Made by a program: the position numbers and the translations under genes. The notes under the pieces are model-generated. The model was not told the DNA's origin. It ran no database searches and saw only the letters and a list, made by a program, of their open reading frames with translations. DNA of 64,000 nucleotides from NCBI GenBank assembly GCA_006383075.2, contig SMNH02000008.1:1-64000 (forward strand), read 5' to 3'. The stretch comes from Kordia sp. TARA_039_SRF (GTDB lineage Bacteria; Bacteroidota; Bacteroidia; Flavobacteriales; Flavobacteriaceae). Shown piece by piece: positions 17,832 to 26,950 of this stretch (position 1 is the first letter of the stretch; each line of letters begins with the position of its first letter).

Positions 17832-19910
17832 ATGAAATTTTCACCTGTTTTCTTTTTTCTTTTTGTTATGCTTGGCGCGAATGGACTCGCACAACAACCA
17901 ACGAATCATGTGTTTGTACCATCTGAAGCAAGTTCTTCTGAAAATTACACATCCATGACATTTAACGGTATTTGGTGTTGGTTTTCTGATCCGAGAGCTG
18001 TGTATTTTGAAGGAAAACACAAAAGAACCTACGCAGGTTGGATTGATAATTACGGCGATGTACATATTGGGTATTATGACCACGAAACACAAGCGATTGC
18101 TTCTAAAGTAATTTATGACAATCTCGAAATTGATGACCATGATAATCCTTCTATTCTAATTGATGATGATGGGCGATTGTTGGTGTTTTTTAACACACAC
18201 TTGCAAGATGAGCGTCCGTTATTTTTTTGCAAGTCTCTTGCGCCAGAATCGATACAAGATTGGTCGCCTGTAAAAGAGTTATTTTTAAATGACGAAGAAA
18301 AATACCGAACAGCGCGCATTTTAAAACATACCTATACCAATCCTGTACGATTGTCAAAAGAAAAAGCTATGTATCTTTTTTGGCGTGGCGTGGATGTAAA
18401 ACCTTCGTTTTCAGTTTCAAAAGATAACGGAGAAAGTTGGTCTGCTGGTAAAATTTTGTTCCAACCAGAGGAAAAGCATGATTTGAAAGTGCCATATACC
18501 AAAGTGTATTCGGATGGAGTTTCTAAAATTCACTTTACGTTTACAGATGGCCATCCAGCGAAAGAAACGAACAACAAATTGTACTATATGTACTATGAAC
18601 AGGGCGCATTTTACAAAGCCAACGGACAAAAAATCAAAGCGGTTTCTCAATTGCCAGTATTGCCATCAGAATTGGATGTAGTTTTTGCTTCAGACAGTAT
18701 CAAATCGTGGAATTGGGACATTGCGCAAGATGCAAAAGGAAATCCGATCATTACCTATGCAAAATTCCCAGATACAAAGACACATATCTATGCGTATGCG
18801 ACGTTTACCAACGGACAGTGGAAAAGTTATGATATAGTGGAAGCAGGCGGATGGTTTCCAAAAACAAGAGAGAATTCTGAAGAACCTTCACCGTATTATT
18901 CAGGCGGTATTGTGATTGACCATGAAACGCCAAATACAGTATATCTTTCTGTAAAAAGAAACGGTGTTTTTGAAATAGAGCAGTGGACAACGCAAAATTT
19001 AGGGAAATCTTGGAAAGTTCAAAAAATTACGGAAAACTCTACCAAAGACAATATTCGTCCGTTTGCCATTCGCGATGCGAAATCTGGAAATCCGTTGCAA
19101 TTGTTGTGGTTGCAAAGCACCAATTATATCTATTTTGCACATGATACGCGTGGTAAAACAAAAGAAATTGATTTTAAAGATCGTTTTCATACTTCCGTGA
19201 AAATGACCTTAAAAAAGCCTTCGCTAAGCACTTCATTAAACAAAAAAAATGTCCTTCACCTTTTGCGACAAATCACAGCGCAACTTCTTGAAAATCCAGA
19301 CCATTCAATTTCTAAGCAATGTTGGAAATTCGGAATGTGGTATGCGGGAATTGAAGCTTTTTACGAAATTACCAACGAAGCACGTTATAAAAATGAATTG
19401 CACAATATTCAACAGTATTTTGGGGATACACTAGAAGATGTAGACGAGGAAAATACAACTATTTTTGACGTGATTTGGTCATTTAACGCAAAGAACAATC
19501 GCAAGGCATTGCAACAATTAGAATCGTTACAATTAGCTGATTTTGATGGAGAAGAAGCAAGTCTATCGTTTGCTTCACAAATTCGCGTCATAGAGCAATT
19601 TGAAAACGATATTGTAACCATAGAAACATTCAAAACAAGTATTTCAAAAGAAATAAATACTTTTTTAAAACTGTTACATTCTAAACATGTTGGTGATACT
19701 TTTCAAATTAGAGCTTTGATGATTTACAGTATCGCCGCAGGAATTCGCAATGGTATTTTTGACAAAAAGTATATAGACGACGTAAAAAAATCGTGGAAGC
19801 AACTGCATTCAGAACTTTTGAAAAATCAGCTTTTTAAGAAACTTGATACAGAAACTAGTGCTGCTGTTTTATTAGCGGGAAAAGAAATTTACAGTTTGCT
19901 GGATGATTAA
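17832..19910 (+). CDS. BNR-4 repeat-containing secreted protein
   Basis: A 692-residue exported protein. ATG 17832 is preferred to the upstream TTG 17814, because it opens into the signal peptide (FFFLFVMLGANGLAQ). Residues about 35-430 look like the BNR_4 propeller family: WCWFSDPRAVYF, AGWIDNYGDVHIGYYDH, DDHDNPSILIDDDGRL, TNPVRLS and SVSKDNGESWS. This fold occurs in polysaccharide-active proteins such as ulvan lyases and glycosidase relatives. The final 230 residues are helical, with no domain I recognise. A polysaccharide role is inference; no other polysaccharide-utilisation gene is next to it. Confidence 0.7.
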   Translation: MKFSPVFFFLFVMLGANGLAQQPTNHVFVPSEASSSENYTSMTFNGIWCWFSDPRAVYFEGKHKRTYAGWIDNYGDVHIGYYDHETQAIASKVIYDNLEIDDHDNPSILIDDDGRLLVFFNTHLQDERPLFFCKSLAPESIQDWSPVKELFLNDEEKYRTARILKHTYTNPVRLSKEKAMYLFWRGVDVKPSFSVSKDNGESWSAGKILFQPEEKHDLKVPYTKVYSDGVSKIHFTFTDGHPAKETNNKLYYMYYEQGAFYKANGQKIKAVSQLPVLPSELDVVFASDSIKSWNWDIAQDAKGNPIITYAKFPDTKTHIYAYATFTNGQWKSYDIVEAGGWFPKTRENSEEPSPYYSGGIVIDHETPNTVYLSVKRNGVFEIEQWTTQNLGKSWKVQKITENSTKDNIRPFAIRDAKSGNPLQLLWLQSTNYIYFAHDTRGKTKEIDFKDRFHTSVKMTLKKPSLSTSLNKKNVLHLLRQITAQLLENPDHSISKQCWKFGMWYAGIEAFYEITNEARYKNELHNIQQYFGDTLEDVDEENTTIFDVIWSFNAKNNRKALQQLESLQLADFDGEEASLSFASQIRVIEQFENDIVTIETFKTSISKEINTFLKLLHSKHVGDTFQIRALMIYSIAAGIRNGIFDKKYIDDVKKSWKQLHSELLKNQLFKKLDTETSAAVLLAGKEIYSLLDD

Positions 19911-19913
19911 ATC

Positions 19914-19950
19914 AAAAAAGCCATTCACGTTGGTACGGAATGGCTTTTTT
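19914..19950. terminator. Bidirectional terminator
   Basis: AAAAAAGCCATTC (19914-19926) and GAATGGCTTTTTT (19938-19950) form a perfect stem with an 11-base loop. It serves the BNR gene on the plus strand and the lipoprotein operon on the minus strand. Confidence 0.85.
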
Positions 19951-19987
19951 AGCTTTTATGAGAAATTATCTCAAATAATGATGATAA

Positions 19988-20545
19988 TTACTGAATTGTC
20001 ACATCAAACGTAACTTCGATATCTGTTTCTCCACCAGCATCAGCTACACTAGTATTTGGCTTCATTGGCTCGTGAATAAGTGTTACGGTGTACGTTCCAG
20101 TACTTGCAGCTCCTGTAGTTACGTTGAACGTAGTACCTAAAATATTTCCATCAGAATCTAAATTAAAACCATTTGTGGTGATGTCTAAATTTCCTCCAGC
20201 CACAAAGAAAAACTGGTGTTCTAAATCTTCTTCAACTACTTCTAATGTAATATTTTCCGCTGGAGTTTCTGTTTCGTTTAGTACCACTACACTTCCAGTG
20301 TACGTAGTATTTGCTGCTAAATTTCCAGAAATATCAAAAACGGGTGCATCTGGACCGTCACCATCCAAATCTCTAGAAGTCAACGTAACTGTAGAACCAG
20401 TAGTTGGTACTAAAGTAACAGTTAATGTTGTAATTACTTCTTCTTCATTTACTGGCGCAGGTGCGTCGTCGTCGTTAGAACATCCTGTAAAAACAAGTCC
20501 TGTAATGGCAATTGCGGCTAAGATTGAAATTCTAAATTTTTTCAT
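19988..20545 (-). CDS. TonB-receptor-associated lipoprotein
   Basis: A 185-residue lipoprotein (GLVFTGCSNDDD, lipobox Cys at 22). The mature part is Thr/Val-rich and beta-sandwich-like, with LTVTLVPTTGSTVTLTSRD, DLDGDGPDAP, EHQFFFVAGG and HEPMKPN followed by AGGETDIEVTFDV. I recall this set from small lipoproteins encoded directly after TonB receptors in Flavobacteria, sometimes labelled type 1 periplasmic binding fold. Here it lies 12 bases after the receptor gene. Probably a surface or periplasmic partner of the receptor; ligand unknown. Confidence 0.7.
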   Translation of the reverse strand: MKKFRISILAAIAITGLVFTGCSNDDDAPAPVNEEEVITTLTVTLVPTTGSTVTLTSRDLDGDGPDAPVFDISGNLAANTTYTGSVVVLNETETPAENITLEVVEEDLEHQFFFVAGGNLDITTNGFNLDSDGNILGTTFNVTTGAASTGTYTVTLIHEPMKPNTSVADAGGETDIEVTFDVTIQ

Positions 20546-20557
20546 GTTCGATTTTTT

Positions 20558-22960
20558 TTAATAGGTAATTTTTAAATTAATTGAAATGTTTCTGCCCAAA
20601 TCATCTGCGTAATACCGCAAACGGTTTAGATAATTTCGATAGTTAGTATCGAAAATATTGGTTACTGACAATCCTACATTAAGCATTGAATTTTTGCTCA
20701 GTGAAAAGTCAGCATTAGTGTGTAAATGCAATAAATGATACGCATCTGGTGGCGTACTTACATCTACCAACTCAAAAGAGTCAGTTTCAGGAATAAACGC
20801 TTGAAAGTTATTGTTAGGAAATTCATTTTGTCTAAATGTATATTCGCTTTGCAATTCAACTCGCAAGTTTTTTAATTCCTTATTTTGATAAACCAATCCG
20901 TTCATAGTATTTACGGGCGGCATATCGATTAATGGCAAATCGCGTGATTCGTCATATCCTTTTACCAATGAAAATTGATGATAGAAATTCCAGTCATCGC
21001 TCAACGTAACCGATGCGTCAATATCCACTCCTAAAAGCGTTGCGTTGGTTTGTCGATATTCCCACACTTGGAAGTTTCCACGAATGGTTTGTCGGATTTC
21101 TGTAGGTTCTATAATGATAAAATTATTGATAAAATTGATATATGGATTCACTGAAAAGCCGAACGTTTTCCCTTGTTTTTGCAAGGTTATCGACACTTTG
21201 TGTGCAATTTCCGAGTCAAAACGCAAATCTCCTAATTCGATTCGTGAAGCGGAATGATGCAAACCTTCGCTAAACAATTCAGATGGATTCGGAGCGCGCG
21301 AAGCCAGTGAATAGTTTGCGTATAATTTGTAGGCGTCATTGAATGTGTAGCGTGTTCCAAAGGTTGCCGAGACGTTTGAAAAATTCAACTTCGGATTTGT
21401 GAGGATTTGATTTCCGAATTCTTCCACAATAATTTCTGGAAACAATTCGTCGTAATTTCTATCTTCCCAAAAAGAACTTCTATAAAACTTTTGGGCGTCT
21501 ATGTGAAAATAATCAAATCGGCCACCAACTTCGACCAAAAAGTTGTCCGTTATTGAAACATCAGCAACACCGTATAGTCCTAAATTAAATCGCTCATAAT
21601 CAGGAATCAGTCGTCGTACACCTGTACTCGGATCGGCTACATTTTTTTGATATTGGGCCATGAGTCCTGTTTTCAAGTTGAACAAATCGGTATTGTCTGT
21701 ATCTAAATCCAAACGCAAGGTTTGTGAGGTTAATGCTAAATCCAATGAAGCTCTATCGTCATCATTGCTACTTCGACGAACATCAAATTCGAGACGTTCG
21801 TTTTGTTGAAAATCATATTGGAGCGTTACTTTTCCTAAATTTTTCAAATTTTTGAATCCACGCACTTTAAACAAATGATGAGTTACATCTTGTTTTGGAG
21901 CGTCAATATCGTACGTGAAATCTCTAATAATTAACGGAATTCCATTGTTGATGGAGCGCACCTGATCGCTAGCACCACCAATGTGTGATGCACGCAAAAT
22001 GCCGATTTCATTTTTAAAGAAAGAATAATAGGCTTCTATACCATATTCAAAACGATTGATACCAACACGCCCAGAAATACTACGTTCAAAATTGCCTGTA
22101 TTGCTCAATATATAATCAGGCGCTTCATAATCGCCAAAGCGACGAAGCGTTCCTTGAATTGAGCCGTACCAACCATTGGTGTAGCTTTTTGTGAGTGTTG
22201 AGGTTATAGAACCACCACGACCGTTTGTAGCAGCCGTAACATGCGTTTTTCCGTACATCGTATCTTTTACCGCAATTTTAGAAGCTTCTGTAACAATGAT
22301 TCCACCAACGGCATCACCACTGTATTTGAGTGCACCGGCACCTTTTATCAGTGTAATGTTTCCGATGGAATTGACATCGATACTTGGAGCGTGTTCAGCT
22401 CCCCATTCTTGGTCTTCCATACGAACGCCATTATTCATGACGACAACACGACTACTATGGACACCATTTATAATCGGTTTTACCACCGCATTTCCTGTAT
22501 TGAGAGAAGATACGCCACTTAGCGTATTGAGTACTTCGCCCAAAGAAGCGCTGCTAAAACGATCTAATTGCTTTTCAGTTACTTTTTGCTCAAAATTGGT
22601 TTTTGTTTTGCTCCCAAAAATTGACGCACGTAATGTAATAGCATTGAGTTCTTCTAAATGATGCTCTAGCTTAAAATTCCGTTTTGTGTCACCCGAAACT
22701 TTCACCTTGAAAATTTGAGTTTCACAATTTGGATGATATACTTGTAACGAATAAGTTCCGTCACATAAATTGGAAAATTGATACTTTCCATCAATATCTG
22801 ATTCTGCTGTTTTTCCTTCGCCAATCATAATTAAGGTGGCTCCAGGAAGTACAGAATTGTCGTGTAAATCAATGATTTTGCCTGAAAGTGTATAGTTACA
22901 GTCTTGACTTTGCGCAACCATAGTACTACATAACAAAATCATACACAAATATGTACGCAT
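20558..22960 (-). CDS. TonB-dependent receptor, possibly for zinc or another metal
   Basis: An 800-residue outer-membrane receptor. In order: signal peptide (to about residue 18), CarboxypepD_reg-like domain (about 24-105, TLSGKIIDLHDNSVLPGATL), plug (about 120-235, SLGEVLNTLSGVSSL and GAGALKYSGDAVGGII) and a barrel ending SINLKITY. Segments such as SRAPNPSELFSEGLHHSASRIELGD resemble the ZnuD-like subfamily of metal receptors. It is flanked in one operon by an upstream His/Cys-rich small protein (ends 23001) and a downstream lipoprotein. A metal substrate is inferred from subfamily resemblance and the neighbour's metal-ligand-rich sequence. Confidence 0.8.
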   Translation of the reverse strand: MRTYLCMILLCSTMVAQSQDCNYTLSGKIIDLHDNSVLPGATLIMIGEGKTAESDIDGKYQFSNLCDGTYSLQVYHPNCETQIFKVKVSGDTKRNFKLEHHLEELNAITLRASIFGSKTKTNFEQKVTEKQLDRFSSASLGEVLNTLSGVSSLNTGNAVVKPIINGVHSSRVVVMNNGVRMEDQEWGAEHAPSIDVNSIGNITLIKGAGALKYSGDAVGGIIVTEASKIAVKDTMYGKTHVTAATNGRGGSITSTLTKSYTNGWYGSIQGTLRRFGDYEAPDYILSNTGNFERSISGRVGINRFEYGIEAYYSFFKNEIGILRASHIGGASDQVRSINNGIPLIIRDFTYDIDAPKQDVTHHLFKVRGFKNLKNLGKVTLQYDFQQNERLEFDVRRSSNDDDRASLDLALTSQTLRLDLDTDNTDLFNLKTGLMAQYQKNVADPSTGVRRLIPDYERFNLGLYGVADVSITDNFLVEVGGRFDYFHIDAQKFYRSSFWEDRNYDELFPEIIVEEFGNQILTNPKLNFSNVSATFGTRYTFNDAYKLYANYSLASRAPNPSELFSEGLHHSASRIELGDLRFDSEIAHKVSITLQKQGKTFGFSVNPYINFINNFIIIEPTEIRQTIRGNFQVWEYRQTNATLLGVDIDASVTLSDDWNFYHQFSLVKGYDESRDLPLIDMPPVNTMNGLVYQNKELKNLRVELQSEYTFRQNEFPNNNFQAFIPETDSFELVDVSTPPDAYHLLHLHTNADFSLSKNSMLNVGLSVTNIFDTNYRNYLNRLRYYADDLGRNISINLKITY

Positions 22961-23000
22961 GTGTATTCTTTAATTAATAATGAGTGTATTTTGAAATCAA

Positions 23001-23333
23001 TCAAGAAAATGTCGGCGGAGCGCGAAGTTGCGTATTGGTACGCGGTAAATAATAACATAAAGGCGTTGTACTGCCAATAGTAGTTTGAGAAATAATTGGA
23101 GTAAGTATCGTTGCTTGATAGCTTAAAAACTCAAAGTAAAAACTAGTAAAATGGAAGTCACAAATATCACAATGTACAGCGTTTTCATGTACGTGATCGT
23201 TTTGCTCAAGGCAAATGGTAAATTCGTGTTCTTCTTCTAGTTGGTGAGAAAACTGTATACATGAAGGTAATGCGAGCACTATAAGCAATGCGCTTGCAAT
23301 AAGTATTTCCTTTATGTTGGTTACGGTTTTCAT
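23001..23333 (-). CDS. Small exported His/Cys-rich protein, putative metal binder
   Basis: A 110-residue protein starting at the ATG at 23333, which opens into a hydrophobic signal or anchor (EILIASALLIVLALPSC). A longer frame to 23489 lacks coding character before this Met. The middle is rich in metal-ligand residues (HQLEEEHEF, NDHVHENAVHCDICDFHF) with a CxxC and many His. It ends in a less conserved tail. It lies 40 bases upstream of the TonB receptor gene in the same direction, so a role in metal sensing or delivery is plausible but unproven. Confidence 0.6.
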   Translation of the reverse strand: MKTVTNIKEILIASALLIVLALPSCIQFSHQLEEEHEFTICLEQNDHVHENAVHCDICDFHFTSFYFEFLSYQATILTPIISQTTIGSTTPLCYYLPRTNTQLRAPPTFS

Positions 23334-23448
23334 TGGTATTCCATCTTTATTGGGTGTGTGATGAAATTTTCTCAAATGTACTAAAAGGTTTAGTGTAAAA
23401 AAAATATGTCTTTGTCTAATTAACAAATTCTTAAGAAGAATACACGAA

Positions 23449-23976
23449 TTATTTGATGATTCGCATGCGTTTGAGCATTTTCTTTTCAAATTCCCAGAAA
23501 AATGTAAACTGCCCGAAAAGCGTTCCGAAAAAGATTAAAAGCAGTTGATAAATAGGTAAAATGATGACAATACGTGCTGTCCAATACAAAAAACTACCCA
23601 AAAAGCCATCAGCAAAAATGTTTCTGTTAAATCCAAACCAATAGAGTAGTGGCTTGGCAATACGCATGGCGGTAGTTCCTGTAATGGCAAATACTAAAAA
23701 TATCGCAATCATTTCCCAACGATAATTGGTTTTCCATTTCCCTGCTAGTTTTTTAAAACACCACAAAAAGAAACGCAACATAATTACGTAAAATATAACA
23801 ATTGCCACCGCAAGTAGCGCATAGTACAGAAGTCGTTGTTCATGACGGTCAATAAAAGAGCGAATGATATTTTTTGAAAAAAGATACGCGGTGTAGAGTA
23901 ACGAAAGTATTCCTAAAAAAGGAAAGATTAGTTGCCAGTTGTGTTGAATTTCCCAACGTTCTTTAAATGAAGTCAT
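23449..23976 (-). CDS. DUF6787-like membrane protein
   Basis: A 175-residue membrane protein. I start it at 23976 (MTSFKERWEIQHNWQ), as homologs I recall begin near the KERW motif. It has about four hydrophobic segments (residues 17-36, 52-75, 90-108 and 128-155). The segment WEMIAIFLVFAITGTTAMRIAKP is the hallmark I associate with DUF6787 (quoted here only as a family guide). It ends in a basic tail EKKMLKRMRIIK on the cytoplasmic side. Function unknown. It is followed 116 bases on by the metal-uptake operon and preceded by a small lipoprotein gene. Confidence 0.7.
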   Translation of the reverse strand: MTSFKERWEIQHNWQLIFPFLGILSLLYTAYLFSKNIIRSFIDRHEQRLLYYALLAVAIVIFYVIMLRFFLWCFKKLAGKWKTNYRWEMIAIFLVFAITGTTAMRIAKPLLYWFGFNRNIFADGFLGSFLYWTARIVIILPIYQLLLIFFGTLFGQFTFFWEFEKKMLKRMRIIK

Positions 23977-24015
23977 TTGTGTTTTTTTGCGCTGCAAATA
24001 TACACAACTTCTCTC

Positions 24016-24462
24016 TTAAATCCGAGCTGGAAATGGTGCTAACTGTTGTTTGTATTTTTGTTGAAAGAATACAAAATAATAATACAGTTGATAATTAATC
24101 TCATAACCGTAATCTACATTGAATCGGTAATTGATTTGTTGCTGATACAAATCGGGGTTGTAGCGTGAAGGTTCAATGCATCGCAGATTCCATTCGGTAA
24201 CATAGATGCGATTTTTTCCTTCCAAAAAAGATTGAGAATAGTAATCTCTTGGTCGCGCATACCCTTGCATCCAAGCACTAAATCCGGGTTCAAAGATGAT
24301 GATTTCATATTCAGAATCTTCGTTGGTAGCGCCAAGCGTAAATCGGATGGTATCAGACACTTTTTGGTTGACGTCTTTTTTTTGGGTGATTTTTTTTTCT
24401 TGAACGGCACAGGAAAAGACGAAAAATCCAGCGCAGAACATTAAGAAAAGTACTTTTTTCAT
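24016..24462 (-). CDS. DUF6146 family lipoprotein
   Basis: A 148-residue lipoprotein (FFVFSCAVQEKK, lipobox Cys at 18). After a Lys-rich linker it has EYEIIIFEPGFSAWM, ARPRDYYSQSFLEGKN, YVTEWNLRC and a Tyr-rich end (YGYEINYQLYYYFVFFQQKY). These match my memory of DUF6146, a Bacteroidota-specific envelope family of unknown function. It lies 40 bases upstream of the DUF6787-like gene in the same direction, so the two may share a transcript. Confidence 0.75.
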   Translation of the reverse strand: MKKVLFLMFCAGFFVFSCAVQEKKITQKKDVNQKVSDTIRFTLGATNEDSEYEIIIFEPGFSAWMQGYARPRDYYSQSFLEGKNRIYVTEWNLRCIEPSRYNPDLYQQQINYRFNVDYGYEINYQLYYYFVFFQQKYKQQLAPFPARI

Positions 24463-24664
24463 ATTATATCATTTTATATAAAGGTACGATTTTTTAAGGA
24501 GTTGCTAAACGAGAAGGAGTAAAGTAGCAGTTTGAATTCGTGAATGTGACTTTTCAATGATTTTAGTTTTTTTATCATTTTTATTTCAAAAAAAGCATAC
24601 CTTTAAAAACTCTCTCCAAAATTTGATATAGCCAATCAAATTATAAACCATAAAACTTTTTTAC

Positions 24665-24865
24665 ATGTTTAAAAAATTAATTTCTTTTTATAGAAACTTA
24701 TCGAGATTGGATAAATTAGAAATTGTTCTTTTTGTTTTTGCTTTATTCTTATTTTTAGAAATTTCTAACTCTTATAGAAGAGAATATATAAACGCAATTT
24801 TACTTTCAATTTGTATAATTTCCTTTGTATGGATAGAAATTCATCGGTCAACTAATAAAAAATAG
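24665..24865 (+). CDS. Small membrane protein, unknown
   Basis: A 66-residue frame with two hydrophobic segments (EIVLFVFALFLFLEI and AILLSICIISFVWI) separated by a charged turn. It is very A+T-rich and stands alone. No family is recognised and no clear promoter was found. The two-helix pattern and basic ends are protein-like, but a chance frame cannot be ruled out. Confidence 0.45.
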   Translation: MFKKLISFYRNLSRLDKLEIVLFVFALFLFLEISNSYRREYINAILLSICIISFVWIEIHRSTNKK

Positions 24866-24938
24866 TAAAGCTTGCTTTTTGAGTGCTTTTAATTTTTAAT
24901 GAAAAAGATAAGACCCTAGTACACTGAAAGTTTCCAAC

Positions 24939-24970
24939 AAAAAAAAGCATCAACGTTTGTCGATGCTTTT
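24939..24970 (-). terminator. Terminator of the DUF937 gene
   Basis: AAAAGCATC (24943-24951) pairs with GATGCTTTT (24962-24970). On the minus strand the hairpin is followed by a run of T, 24 bases after the DUF937 stop. Confidence 0.8.
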
Positions 24971-24993
24971 GTCTATTCTATGTTGGAATACTT

Positions 24994-25665
24994 TTATTTT
25001 CCGCCAAACAATCCGCCTAACAAACCACCAAGTCCGCCGCCGCTATTGTTATCATTATTGTCTTTTTTATCATTTCCTCCAAAAAACATTCCTGCAATAT
25101 CATCCAATACACTTCCGTCATTATCACCATCTAAAATAGACTCGATAAAACTTTGTTGTTGTGGAGCTTGTGCTGTTGCATTTCCACCTAGCAATCCGCC
25201 AAGTAAATCACCAAGTCCGCTTGAACTTTCTACCTTTAACTGACGTTTTTGTTTTCCTAACATTCCCATTAAAAGAGGTGCCGCTACTTTTAAAATGTTT
25301 CCGATAGAAGAAGTATCAACACCAGACTTCTTACTGATAGCATTTTCAACATTTTGTCTGCTATTTCCTAAGACATGACCTAAAATTTTGTCTCCGTCCT
25401 CTTTAACTTCTCTATTTACGCCACCACCAAAAAGGCTGCCTAAATTTTCTAAGATACTTCCGTCATGCTTTTTTTCTAAAGCTCTGTTCAATCCTTCTGC
25501 ACCTTCAGGAGAACTTGCATTTCTTTTCATTGCTCCCATCAATACAGGTAGTGCCATGCTCAATACTGAAGCTGTTTTATTTTGGTCTTCTCCAACTTCA
25601 TTACTTACACCACCAATGATTTGTCTACCCAAATCACTATTTAATAAATCTAAAATTCCAGACAT
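24994..25665 (-). CDS. DUF937 domain protein
   Basis: A 223-residue protein. Residues about 1-140 are the helical DUF937/YidB-like domain (GILDLLNSDLGRQIIGGVS, ALPVLMGAMKRNA, VAAPLLMGMLGKQK). The C-terminus is low-complexity, Gly/Asn/Asp-rich, with repeated GGLLGGL blocks (SSGLGDLLGGLLGGN, GGGLGGLLGGLFGGK). It has no signal peptide and no transmembrane helix. Function unknown. Single gene with its own terminator; an intergenic palindromic element lies upstream. Confidence 0.8.
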   Translation of the reverse strand: MSGILDLLNSDLGRQIIGGVSNEVGEDQNKTASVLSMALPVLMGAMKRNASSPEGAEGLNRALEKKHDGSILENLGSLFGGGVNREVKEDGDKILGHVLGNSRQNVENAISKKSGVDTSSIGNILKVAAPLLMGMLGKQKRQLKVESSSGLGDLLGGLLGGNATAQAPQQQSFIESILDGDNDGSVLDDIAGMFFGGNDKKDNNDNNSGGGLGGLLGGLFGGK

Positions 25666-25837
25666 TAAAAATGATATTTATTGTTAATAATGAAAACAAG
25701 ATAGTGATATTCTATAAAATGGATTGTATGAATAGGTGTTTTTTGTGTTAAATGTATAAAATGCAAAAATATCGGGTGAACGGATTTTTTTGAGCGTTTA
25801 AAAACATAAAAAAGGTCTAAAAAGTAGAGATTTAGTC

Positions 25838-25914
25838 AAACCGAACTTGATTCGGTTTCCCATAACAGTTGAAAATAAATGTGATGAGATTCTGAGTCAA
25901 GCTCAGAATGACGT
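25838..25914 (-). repeat. Palindromic element, family B copy 1 (inner part)
   Basis: Two hairpins: AAACCGAA-CTTGA-TTCGGTTT (25838-25858) and ATTCTGAG-TCAAG-CTCAGAAT (25889-25909). Read on the minus strand it has the same order as copies at 39309 and 50758. Only a trace of the outer stem (GTCTAAAAAGT at about 25814) is left. It lies downstream of serA. Confidence 0.75.
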
Positions 25915-25937
25915 TAATTAAAGCTTTATAGTTTATT

Positions 25938-26891
25938 TTAATTTTTCAAAAGATTGCGAATCTGCGAAGCCAATTCCAAACCAATTCGATCTTGCGCTTC
26001 GTTGGTTGCTGCACCAATATGCGGTGTTAAGGATACATACGGATTCATCAATACTTTGATGGCTGGCGTTGGTTCGTTTTCAAAAACATCCAATCCTGCA
26101 AAGCTAAGTTTTCGTGCATCTAATGCATCTATCAGCGCAACTTCATCAATGATGCCGCCACGCGATGCGTTTACAATTCCTGCACCTTGCTTCATCATAT
26201 TGATTTCTTTTTTTCCAATGATGTACTCTTTTTGAGCTGGTACATGTAGCGTGATGAAATCTGCTTTTTTCAACACAGCTTCCATAGCTTCCGTTTCGAT
26301 TTCAAAATCAACCGATTGTCCGTTGAAAAAGTTTACGGAAACGGTTGCCTTTTCAATATATACATCAGACGCAATAACATTCATACCTAATCCAAGTGCT
26401 CGTTCTGCCGTTGCCTGCCCGATACGTCCGAAACCAATAATTCCTAAGGTTTTTCCGCGTAATTCTGTTCCTTTTGCATACGATTTTTTTAAGTCTTTAA
26501 AGCGTGAATCACCTTCTAATGGCATGTTTCTGTTGGCATCGTGTAAAAAGCGAACACCAGTAAACAAATGTCCAATGACCAATTCCGCAACCGAACTTGA
26601 AGAAGCTGCTGGCGTATTGATGACGTGAATTCCTTTGCTTTTAGCGTATTCCACATCAATATTGTCCATCCCAACACCACCGCGACCGATGAGTTTTAAA
26701 CTTTCACAAGCGTCAATAATATCTTTGCGAACTTTGGTGGCACTGCGCACTAAAAGTCCCGCGATTTTATGTTCATTAATATAATTGATAAGTTGTTCTT
26801 GCGCTACTTTGGTGGTGATGACTTCAAATCCGTCATTTGTCAGTGCATCAATGCCGCTTTGCGAGATTCCGTCGTTTGCTAGTATTTTCAT
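25938..26891 (-). CDS. serA: D-3-phosphoglycerate dehydrogenase
   Basis: A 317-residue NAD-dependent enzyme for the first step of serine synthesis. The Met at 26891 (MKILANDGISQ) is the natural start. The NAD site GFGRIGQA lies at about residues 152-159, and the catalytic set is present as RSATKVRKD, ASRGGIIDE (Arg), and FENEPTP followed by TPHIGAAT (Glu and His). It is the short form without an ACT regulatory domain, so feedback by serine through ACT is not expected. It follows serC by 59 bases on the same strand, together covering two of the three steps to serine. Confidence 0.93.
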   Translation of the reverse strand: MKILANDGISQSGIDALTNDGFEVITTKVAQEQLINYINEHKIAGLLVRSATKVRKDIIDACESLKLIGRGGVGMDNIDVEYAKSKGIHVINTPAASSSSVAELVIGHLFTGVRFLHDANRNMPLEGDSRFKDLKKSYAKGTELRGKTLGIIGFGRIGQATAERALGLGMNVIASDVYIEKATVSVNFFNGQSVDFEIETEAMEAVLKKADFITLHVPAQKEYIIGKKEINMMKQGAGIVNASRGGIIDEVALIDALDARKLSFAGLDVFENEPTPAIKVLMNPYVSLTPHIGAATNEAQDRIGLELASQIRNLLKN

Positions 26892-26950
26892 TTTGTTTTT
26901 AATTGAAAGATTTAATGATTGATGATTCAATAATTAAATGATTTTTAAAA

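Noticed and set aside
24957-25243. Pro- and Ser-rich frames opposite the DUF937 gene
   Set aside because: They are antisense of the Gly-rich tail, where GGN codons read as CCN.
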